Shown here piece after piece: positions 1 through 5,961 of a stretch of 7,219 bases of DNA (positions are counted from its first letter, which is position 1; every line of letters begins with the position of its first letter). This DNA is from an uncultured Flavobacteriales bacterium (GTDB lineage: Bacteria; Bacteroidota; Bacteroidia; Flavobacteriales; Flavobacteriaceae). The notes beneath the pieces were generated by a model. The model searched no databases and was not told where the DNA came from. It saw nothing but the letters and a program-made list of their open reading frames with translations. The position numbers were made by a program, and so were the translations under genes. Location: positions 1 to 7,219 of the forward strand of contig CAJVXR010000073.1 of assembly GCA_913009535.1 (NCBI GenBank), read 5' to 3'.

Positions 1-168
1 AGGAGTTAAATAAGTAAAGTCTTTTAAAAATAAATTTGATTTTTGAGTATTTAGCTCATTTAAATTTAATGTAGCTCCAACAACAAAATTTTCTAAAGAA
101 TCATGAATGTCATTAGAATAAGAGCTAAAAACTAAAAAGAAATTAATTAAAAGTATTTTATAAATCAT
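1..168 (-). CDS. Secreted GH10-like xylanase, N-terminal fragment (runs off left edge)
   Basis: The reading frame is open from an ATG at 166-168 to the left edge and gives 56 residues. It is the only ATG in frame, because an in-frame stop lies upstream at 199-201. Residues 1-19 form a short Sec signal peptide: a lysine at 4, a hydrophobic core (ILLINFFLVF), then a polar SSYS stretch where cleavage is likely. Residues 27-56 contain ENFVVGATLNLNEL and, further on, FLKDFTYLTP. This matches the opening of glycoside hydrolase family 10, where a (F/Y)xxGxALN strand is followed by a helix and then FNxxTPEN. The family hydrolyses beta-1,4-xylan in the periplasm or outside the cell. The catalytic glutamates would lie beyond the window, so activity cannot be judged. 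The gene diverges from the flavoprotein gene at 315. The GH10 call is a pattern match from memory on a short piece; the exported-protein call is firmer. Confidence 0.55.
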   Translation of the reverse strand, partial: MIYKILLINFFLVFSSYSNDIHDSLENFVVGATLNLNELNTQKSNLFLKDFTYLTP

Positions 169-314
169 ATTATATAATCTTTTGCAAGATAAGAAAACTT
201 AAAAATGAAATTAAAATGAAACTTGAAATATTTGAGGAATTCAATGTGATTATTGAGGATTAATTAATAAACTATATTAACATATTAAATTTTTAATTTA
301 CATACTTTAGCATA
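169..314. other. Divergent intergenic region
   Basis: These 146 very AT-rich bases separate two divergent start codons and so should carry a promoter for each gene. I found no exact match to the Bacteroidota -7 element TAnnTTTG on either strand. The best plus-strand candidates each have one mismatch (AATATTTG at 227-234 and TACTTTAG at 303-310), and neither has a TTG at the expected upstream distance. No RNA gene or repeat was recognised. Confidence 0.4.
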
Positions 315-1874
315 ATGGTTAAAGAGATACAGCTACGTATAAATCTTGTTGAGGAGCGCAAAGAAGATATTCTACTATATAAGTCCTCTAAAAAATTAAA
401 CCTTAACAAAAATGAAATTTCTGGAGTCAAAATTTTACGAAAATCTATCGACGCACGTAAAAAAGAGATCATTTTTAATTACAAAGTAGCTGTTTATATA
501 AACGAAGAAATCAGCGATAAATCTGAATATAACTTTGACTACAAAGATGTGTCAAGTGCAAAGGAAGTACACATTATAGGTTTTGGCCCAGCTGGTATGT
601 ATGCAGCTCTTCGTTGTATTGAATTAGGATATAAACCAATCGTGTTAGAACGTGGTAAAAATGTACAAGAAAGGCGTCGTGATATACGTGCCATTAATCA
701 AGAACACATCGTCAATGAAAATTCTAACTATTGTTTTGGAGAAGGAGGAGCTGGAACCTACTCTGATGGTAAATTATATACAAGATCATTGAAAAGAGGA
801 GATGTTAGAAAAATATTTGAAAGTTTTGTTTATTATGGAGCTACTGAACAAATTTTAATTGATGCTCACCCTCATATTGGAACTAATAAACTCCCTAAAA
901 TAATACAAAAGATTCGTGATACAATTATAAAGTTTGGGGGAGAAATTTATTTTAATACTAAGGTTGTTGATTTTGTAGTAACTAACAATACTTTAAGAGC
1001 GATTAGGTTAGAAAATAACGACGAACTAAATGTCCACTCGGTAATACTAGCTACTGGACATTCTGCAAGAGATATTTACAACTTACTACACAAAAAAAAC
1101 ATATCTATCAAAGCTAAATCATTTGCTATGGGGGTTAGAATTGAGCATCCACAACAAATTATTGATCAAATTCAATATAATTGTGATGCTGATAGAGATT
1201 CATTACTACCTGCTGCTGCATATAGTTTAGTAAATCAAGTAAATGATAGAGGAGTTTATTCATTTTGCATGTGTCCAGGTGGATTTATTGTTCCAGCCGC
1301 AACAGCTGCAGGAGAAGTTGTAGTTAATGGGATGTCTCCATCTAAAAGAAATAATAAATTTGCTAATTCAGGTATTGTTGTAGAATTAGATATAGATAAA
1401 GATTTTAAAAAATATGAAGAATACGGACCATTGAAAGGGTTAGAATTCCAAAAAGATTTAGAAAAAATCTCTTTTTATGCAGGAGGAAGATCTCAAACTG
1501 CCCCAGCGCAACGTGTAACTGATTTCGTTGAAGGTAGATTATCCTCTAGTTTAAATGACACCTCTTACCAACCAGGATTAAAGTCTGCCCCACTACACTC
1601 ACTATTACCGAAAACAATAGGAAGTAGATTAAGAAAAGGGTTTATGGCATTTGGTAAAAAAATGAATGGCTATTACAGCGAGGAAGCTAATATAATTGGG
1701 GTAGAATCTAGAACATCATCTCCAATAAATATTCCTAGAAATGAAAATTTAGAACATATACATATTAAAGGACTATTTCCATGTGGTGAAGGAGGTGGTT
1801 ATGCAGGTGGGATTGTATCTGCAGCTATGGATGGAGAACGTTGTGCAGAAGCAGCAATTAAAATGTATAAATAA
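315..1874 (+). CDS. NAD(P)/FAD-dependent oxidoreductase, COG2509 family
   Basis: This is a 519-residue flavoprotein of the COG2509 family ('uncharacterized FAD-dependent dehydrogenase'). Residues 1-80 form the family's small N-terminal domain, beginning MVKEIQLRINL, which supports the ATG at 315. A Rossmann FAD-binding motif follows: GFGPAG at 89-94, with the ribose-binding glutamate at 112 (VLERG). The family-typical FGEGGAGTYSDGKLYTR is at 141-157, and a second FAD-contact segment, ATGHSARD, is at 246-253. The C-terminal half matches the FAD-dependent protein C-terminal domain and ends with FPCGEGGGYAGGIVSAAMDG (488-507), which closes the FAD site. The length is usual for the family and no residue appears to be lost. 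There is no signal peptide or membrane segment, so it should be cytoplasmic. The family's substrate is not established as far as I know. A small lysine-rich gene lies 115 bases downstream on the same strand. No clear promoter or Shine-Dalgarno sequence was seen. Confidence 0.9.
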   Translation: MVKEIQLRINLVEERKEDILLYKSSKKLNLNKNEISGVKILRKSIDARKKEIIFNYKVAVYINEEISDKSEYNFDYKDVSSAKEVHIIGFGPAGMYAALRCIELGYKPIVLERGKNVQERRRDIRAINQEHIVNENSNYCFGEGGAGTYSDGKLYTRSLKRGDVRKIFESFVYYGATEQILIDAHPHIGTNKLPKIIQKIRDTIIKFGGEIYFNTKVVDFVVTNNTLRAIRLENNDELNVHSVILATGHSARDIYNLLHKKNISIKAKSFAMGVRIEHPQQIIDQIQYNCDADRDSLLPAAAYSLVNQVNDRGVYSFCMCPGGFIVPAATAAGEVVVNGMSPSKRNNKFANSGIVVELDIDKDFKKYEEYGPLKGLEFQKDLEKISFYAGGRSQTAPAQRVTDFVEGRLSSSLNDTSYQPGLKSAPLHSLLPKTIGSRLRKGFMAFGKKMNGYYSEEANIIGVESRTSSPINIPRNENLEHIHIKGLFPCGEGGGYAGGIVSAAMDGERCAEAAIKMYK

Positions 1875-1919
1875 TAAAAGGTTGATAGATTTCTTAAAAG
1901 AAAAACTAACAACCGATTA

Positions 1920-1939
1920 TTCGGGTTTGGCAATCCGAA
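1920..1939 (+). other. Small hairpin between the flavoprotein and the lysine-rich gene
   Basis: TTCGGGT (1920-1926) pairs with ATCCGAA (1933-1939) around a 6-base loop, giving 7 base pairs with one G-T wobble. It is a local GC-richer island in a spacer otherwise almost all A and T. No T-run follows, so it is not a textbook intrinsic terminator. It could be a weak terminator or RNA 3' end for the flavoprotein gene, a leader element of the gene at 1990, or chance. Confidence 0.3.
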
Positions 1940-1989
1940 CAACAAATGTAATAAATTACTATCTATTATAACAACTATTTTTATATATC

Positions 1990-2139
1990 ATGAAATCAAA
2001 ATCAGGGAACACACACGAAAAGTCTAAAAAAAACAGCAAGGAAAATAAAGGTGGGTCATACAAGTTTAAAATGGCTGCGAAATATAAAAAACCTAAAACC
2101 CGCGGAGACAAAAATTATAATAAGAGAAACAAAAAATAG
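1990..2139 (+). CDS. Small lysine-rich basic protein, 49 residues, function unknown
   Basis: The open frame runs from ATG 1990 to TAG 2137-2139. It is the only possible ATG start, because an in-frame TAA lies at 1969-1971. The protein has 17 lysines and 2 arginines against 3 acidic residues (E10, E18, D40), so it is extremely basic. It has no cysteine or tryptophan and no hydrophobic segment long enough to cross a membrane. Residues 1-20 are Lys/Ser/Asn-rich. A more structured-looking core, GGSYKFKMAAKYKKPKTRGD (21-40), is followed by a Lys/Asn tail. This suggests a nucleic-acid or ribosome-associated protein, but that rests on composition alone. In AT-rich DNA a lysine-rich frame can arise by chance (AAA codons). 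Against chance, the core uses GGT, GGG, GCT, GCG, CCT, ACC and CGC codons, which are less expected in random AT-rich sequence. I do not recognise a named family. Its stop abuts the stop of the convergent peptidase gene with no base between. Confidence 0.6.
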   Translation: MKSKSGNTHEKSKKNSKENKGGSYKFKMAAKYKKPKTRGDKNYNKRNKK

Positions 2140-4272
2140 TTATTTATTGATTGATTCCAAATCAAATAAAAATGCATAAACAGAAGCTATCTCTTTAAGT
2201 GACTCAAAACGACCTGAAGAACCACCATGACCAGCATCCATATTTGTGTCTAAATATAGCTTAGAAGTATTTTTATCTAAATCTCTTAAACGAGCTACCC
2301 ATTTTGCAGGCTCCCAATATTGAACTTGTGAATCGTGAAGTCCTGTAGTAACAAGTAAATTAGGATACATTTTATTAGTTATATTGTCATAAGGAGAATA
2401 GGTTTTAATATAATCATAATACTCTTTATCGTTAGGGTTCCCCCACTCATCATACTCACCTGTAGTTAAAGGGATAGTGTCATCCAACATTGTGGTTATA
2501 ACATCCACAAAAGGTACTTGAGCTACTACTCCATTATAAAGCTCTGGAGCCATATTTATAACCGCACCCATCAGCAAGCCTCCTGCACTTCCTCCCATAG
2601 CATAAAGATGCTCAGGGCTGGTATAATTATTATTAATTAAAAACTTAGAACTATCTATAAAATCAGTAAAAGTATTTCTCTTTTTAAATAGCTTACCATC
2701 TTCGTACCATTGACGCCCCATATACTCTCCACCTCTAATATGTGCAATCGCATAAACAAAACCTCTATTTAGCAAACTCAGACGGACTGTTGAAAAATAA
2801 GGATCTATTGTAGATCCATAAGAACCATAAGCATATAATAATAATGGAGTATTTGAATTTATTTCTGTATCCACATGATGCACTAAAGAAATAGGTATTT
2901 TGGATCCATCTGAAGCATCAGCCCACAAACGTTTTGAAGTATACTTTTCTTTATTAAAATCAACATCTAAAACTTCTTGTTCTTTTAAAATACTCTTTTC
3001 TTTGGTAATCATATCAAACTCGATTACAGAAGAAGGAGTTACAAGTGATTGATAACCGTAACGTAATTTAGTAGTTTCAAAGTCAATATTTGAGGTTGTA
3101 TACGCAGTATATGTTTCACTATTAAATGGAAGGTAATAACTAGTTGAATTATCCCAGGTAGATATTTTTATTTTATTCAAACCATTTTCACGCTCAGAAA
3201 CAACTAGGAAATCTTTGAATATATCAACTCCTTCTAATAATACATCTTCCCGGTGAGAAATAACATCAACCCAATTTGCTTTTTCAGTATTGTTTTCTGA
3301 AGTTTTAGAGAGTTTAAAATTTTGTGCATTATCAATATTTGAAACTATATAAAAATAGTTCTCAAAATGTGATATACTATATTCTAAACCCCTTGTTCTA
3401 GCTTGAAATACTTTAAAGATTCCATCTGGGTTATTAGCATTTAATATCTGGTATTCAGTAGTTAATGTACTATAACTAGATATTACTAAATACTTTTGAG
3501 ATTTTGTTTTATAAACTCCTACTCCAAATGTATCATCCTTTTCTTCAAAAACTAATTCATCATTCTCTGGGTTAGTATTTAAACGGTGCTTATAAATAGC
3601 CTCAGACCTTAGAGTTGTTTCATCTTTGAGGGAATAAAACAAAGTCTTATTATCATTAGCCCAAGTACTACTTCCTGTTGTATTCCATATTTCTTCTTTA
3701 AAAACTTTATTGGATTTAAGATCTTTAATTCGAAGATTATATTGTCTTCTTCCTGTTGTATCTAATCCATAAGAAATAAATTGATTATTTGGACTAATAT
3801 TAAGCCCTACTAATCTAAAGTATGAATGATCTTTTGCCATTATATTACAATCAAATAGAAGTTCTTCTTTGGAGTCTAAACTTTCTTTTTTCCTTGTATA
3901 AATAGGATAGTCTTTTCCTTTTTCATATTTAGTTATGTACCAATATCCATTGTATTTATAAGGAACTGAGCTATCATCTTTTTTAATTCTTGATTTCATT
4001 TCCTCAAATAAATCTTCTTGGAATTTTTTTGTATGCTTTGTTTCTTGTTTATAATAATCATTTTCTTTATTTAGATAATCAATAACTTCTGGGTTCTCAC
4101 GATCATTTAACCAATAAAATTCATCTACTCTTACATCACCATGAATTTTTAATTCCTTTGGAATTTTATTTGCTAGTGGTGGTTGGTTGAAATCTGACAT
4201 AAGTTTGTTACTAGATTTATTATTACAAGAAAATATTAAAAGAGCTGCCAAAGATAAAAGTATAGATTTCAT
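2140..4272 (-). CDS. ptrB: Oligopeptidase B (prolyl oligopeptidase family S9A), lipoprotein form
   Basis: This 710-residue serine peptidase cleaves short peptides, typically after Lys or Arg. Residues 1-16 are a lipoprotein signal peptide with lipobox IFSC (lipidated Cys16). No acidic residues follow the cysteine, which argues for a periplasm-facing rather than surface anchor. Roughly residues 85-440 form the seven-bladed propeller that limits access to small substrates, and 445-710 the alpha/beta-hydrolase domain. That domain carries YAYGSYG (480-486), HIRGGEYMGRQWYEDGK (511-527), the nucleophile Ser562 in GGSAGG, catalytic Asp647 in TGLHDSQV and His682 in AGHGG. GEYDEWGNP (605-613) aligns with the enterobacterial GEFEEWGNP segment. 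Glu606 and Asp608 fall where two glutamates, as I recall, set P1 basic specificity in the Salmonella enzyme (576 and 578), so one is replaced by Asp. The gene starts 37 bases after the flavoprotein gene at 4310-5524 and is probably co-transcribed with it. Confidence 0.92.
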   Translation of the reverse strand: MKSILLSLAALLIFSCNNKSSNKLMSDFNQPPLANKIPKELKIHGDVRVDEFYWLNDRENPEVIDYLNKENDYYKQETKHTKKFQEDLFEEMKSRIKKDDSSVPYKYNGYWYITKYEKGKDYPIYTRKKESLDSKEELLFDCNIMAKDHSYFRLVGLNISPNNQFISYGLDTTGRRQYNLRIKDLKSNKVFKEEIWNTTGSSTWANDNKTLFYSLKDETTLRSEAIYKHRLNTNPENDELVFEEKDDTFGVGVYKTKSQKYLVISSYSTLTTEYQILNANNPDGIFKVFQARTRGLEYSISHFENYFYIVSNIDNAQNFKLSKTSENNTEKANWVDVISHREDVLLEGVDIFKDFLVVSERENGLNKIKISTWDNSTSYYLPFNSETYTAYTTSNIDFETTKLRYGYQSLVTPSSVIEFDMITKEKSILKEQEVLDVDFNKEKYTSKRLWADASDGSKIPISLVHHVDTEINSNTPLLLYAYGSYGSTIDPYFSTVRLSLLNRGFVYAIAHIRGGEYMGRQWYEDGKLFKKRNTFTDFIDSSKFLINNNYTSPEHLYAMGGSAGGLLMGAVINMAPELYNGVVAQVPFVDVITTMLDDTIPLTTGEYDEWGNPNDKEYYDYIKTYSPYDNITNKMYPNLLVTTGLHDSQVQYWEPAKWVARLRDLDKNTSKLYLDTNMDAGHGGSSGRFESLKEIASVYAFLFDLESINK

Positions 4273-4309
4273 AAACGTATAATTAAGTAATTAAATTACG
4301 AAAAAGATA

Positions 4310-5524
4310 CTAAGAAAAATCTGAAATAGATTTAGATGCTATATATGCACCCGTCCAAGCATTCTGAAAATTAAAACCACCAGTAACTGCATCAATATTA
4401 AGAATTTCACCAGCAAAAAATAAATTAGGATTAATTTTACTTTCAAAGGTTTTGAAATTAATTTCTTTCAAATCAACTCCTCCTGCAGTAACAAATTCTT
4501 CTTTAAAAGTACTCTTTCCTTTAACTTTAAAAATTGAAGAAGTTAATTGGATAGATAATTCATTGAGTTGACTTTTATTTATATCTGCCCAAGTAGTATT
4601 AGTTTCAATACCAGAGTAAACGACCAATTCTTTCCACAGTCGTTTCGGTATTTCAAATAAAGAATGATTAACTACCATTTTTTTTGACAGGTCACTTTTG
4701 ACAACTTTAAGTTGTGACAAACATTCATTATAGGAAGTTTTAATGAAATTAATAGAAATATTAAATTGGTAATCCATAGCCGCTAGTTCTAAAGCTCCAA
4801 AAGCTGAAAGTTTTAAAATTGATGGAGCACTGAGGCCTTTATGAGTAATTAAAAGTGGACCATCTGTACTTAATTTAGAGTTAACTACAGAAACTTCAAC
4901 ATCTTCCACCACAACTCCTGGGATAGAATTAATTCTATCATCCTTAATATCAAAACTAAAAAGTGAGGGTACCGGCTTAATTATTGTATGGTTTAATTGA
5001 TCCATTAGATTCCAGATCTTTGGGTTACTTCCTGTTGTTACTAAAATTTTACTACAACAAAAGTCACTATTGTCCGTATTTACTAACCAATTATCTCCCT
5101 TTTTAGAGATAGATTTAACAGAATGATTATATAAGATTTGAATATTTAATCGATTCGCCTCATTTATAAAACAATCAATAATTGTTTGTGATGTATTTGA
5201 AACGGGAAATACTCTACCATCATCTTCAATTTTTAATTCTATACCTCTATCTTCAAACCATTTCATGGTATCTCCAGTCATGTATTGGTGGAAAGGACCT
5301 AAGAGTTCCTTTTCTCCACGTGGGTAATTAGTGGTTAGTTCCGATGGTATAAATTGAGCATGAGTTACATTACAACGTCCTCCACCTGAAATTTTCACCT
5401 TTTGTAATCCTTCACTACCACGTTCTAGGATTAAGACACTTAGTTCTGGGTTAAGTACAGCAATATTTATAGCTGAGAAAAAGCCTGCTGCACCACCTCC
5501 AATAACAATCACATCTTTTTTCAT
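4310..5524 (-). CDS. NAD(P)/FAD-dependent oxidoreductase, HI0933/YhiN/BaiN family
   Basis: This is a 404-residue flavoprotein of the HI0933-like family (PF03486/TIGR00275), at its usual length. The N-terminal Rossmann motif is GGGAAG at 9-14, with FAD ribose-binding Glu34 (LILERG). The family signature SGGGRCNVTH is at 46-55, a middle FAD segment VTTGSNPKIW precedes the inserted substrate domain, and the C-terminus closes the FAD site with FFAGEILNIDAVTGGFNFQNAWTG split across 369-392. No signal peptide is present, so it should be cytoplasmic. One relative, BaiN of gut clostridia, has been reported as a bile-acid-pathway reductase, but most members, including Escherichia coli YhiN, have no known substrate; a bile-acid role should not be assumed here. 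The ATG at 5522-5524 places the Rossmann strand at the normal distance from the start. It is the first gene of a likely two-gene operon with the downstream peptidase and diverges from the DUF2805 gene. Confidence 0.92.
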   Translation of the reverse strand: MKKDVIVIGGGAAGFFSAINIAVLNPELSVLILERGSEGLQKVKISGGGRCNVTHAQFIPSELTTNYPRGEKELLGPFHQYMTGDTMKWFEDRGIELKIEDDGRVFPVSNTSQTIIDCFINEANRLNIQILYNHSVKSISKKGDNWLVNTDNSDFCCSKILVTTGSNPKIWNLMDQLNHTIIKPVPSLFSFDIKDDRINSIPGVVVEDVEVSVVNSKLSTDGPLLITHKGLSAPSILKLSAFGALELAAMDYQFNISINFIKTSYNECLSQLKVVKSDLSKKMVVNHSLFEIPKRLWKELVVYSGIETNTTWADINKSQLNELSIQLTSSIFKVKGKSTFKEEFVTAGGVDLKEINFKTFESKINPNLFFAGEILNIDAVTGGFNFQNAWTGAYIASKSISDFS

Positions 5525-5580
5525 AATGCAAATAAACCACTATTATTAATAACTTAATTAAATGTATATAATTTATTTAC

Positions 5581-5588
5581 TAAATTTG
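5581..5588 (+). promoter_or_regulatory. Bacteroidota-type promoter -7 element for the DUF2805 gene
   Basis: TAAATTTG is an exact match to the Bacteroidota sigma-A -7 consensus TAnnTTTG. It ends 15 bases before the ATG at 5604, leaving room for a short leader. No TTG was found at the expected -33 spacing, so half of the promoter is unconfirmed. An 8-base motif with two free positions can occur by chance in AT-rich DNA; its placement just upstream of the start is what favours it. Confidence 0.45.
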
Positions 5589-5603
5589 AAAAAAATTAAA
5601 AAA

Positions 5604-5885
5604 ATGAAATTTGATTTTTCTGAAGTAGAGTTAGATAGAATAATTGAAATGGCTTGGGAGGATCGTACTCCTTTTGAGGCTATATTATTTCAATTTAAAC
5701 TTGCTGAAAAAGATGTAATAAAGCTAATGAGAAGTACCTTAAAAGAATCTAGCTTTAAAAGATGGAGAAAAAGAGTAAACAGTGGAGTAAGTCAAAAACA
5801 CTTAAAGAAAAGAAATCCTGAAATCAATAGATTTAAATGTAGCAGACAAAAAGCTATAAGTGGAAACAGAATAAGCAAAAGATAA
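5604..5885 (+). CDS. DUF2805 / TIGR03643 family protein
   Basis: This is a 93-residue protein of the small DUF2805 (TIGR03643) family, of unknown function and mostly found in marine bacteria. The conserved features are present in order: MAWEDRTPFEAI (16-27), FQFKLAEKDVIKLMR (29-43), SSFKRWRKRV (49-58), KHLKKR (65-70) and RFKCSRQ (76-82). The first half reads like a compact helical bundle with a helix-turn-helix flavour, and the second half is strongly basic, so nucleic-acid binding is plausible but inferred. The start at 5604 is preferred over an in-frame ATG at 5562. Family members begin with MKFDFS-like sequence, and the likely -7 element at 5581-5588 lies between the two ATGs, so the transcript should begin after 5562. 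I recall relatives sitting beside photolyase or cryptochrome genes in marine bacteria; none is present in this window. The gene ends 24 bases before a shared terminator. Confidence 0.85.
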   Translation: MKFDFSEVELDRIIEMAWEDRTPFEAILFQFKLAEKDVIKLMRSTLKESSFKRWRKRVNSGVSQKHLKKRNPEINRFKCSRQKAISGNRISKR

Positions 5886-5909
5886 TCTTTGAATTAATTA
5901 TTTAAACAA

Positions 5910-5945
5910 AAAAAAGCCGCTCTAAATAAATAGAGCGGCTTTTTT
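5910..5945. terminator. Bidirectional intrinsic terminator
   Basis: A perfect 15-base-pair inverted repeat (5910-5924 with 5931-5945) surrounds the 6-base loop AATAAA. The core AGCCGCTCTA/TAGAGCGGCT is GC-rich, and it is flanked by an A-run at 5908-5914 and a T-run at 5941-5945. A T-run therefore follows the stem on either strand. It lies between the stops of two convergent genes (5885 plus, 5962 minus) and should end transcription of both. Confidence 0.93.
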
Positions 5946-5961
5946 ATTAGTTAAAGTTAAC

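Noticed and set aside
1783..1971. A 62-codon plus-strand frame overlapping the end of the COG2509 flavoprotein gene.
   Set aside because: Half of it is a frame-shifted reading of the conserved glycine-rich C-terminus of the flavoprotein and the rest is AT-rich spacer; there is no family resemblance.
4310..5524. Reading the flavoprotein as a bile-acid reductase because of the BaiN family name.
   Set aside because: The similarity is at the level of a very broad family; nothing around it belongs to a bile-acid pathway, and most members have no known substrate.
5529..5536. TTTATTTG on the minus strand as a -7 element for the YhiN/BaiN-type gene.
   Set aside because: It has one mismatch at an important position of TAnnTTTG, no TTG at the right distance upstream, and lies only four bases from the start codon.
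5562..5603. A longer start for the DUF2805 gene at ATG 5562.
   Set aside because: The extra 14 residues are Ile/Leu/Lys-rich and not part of the family, and the likely -7 element lies inside them, so the transcript should begin downstream of 5562.
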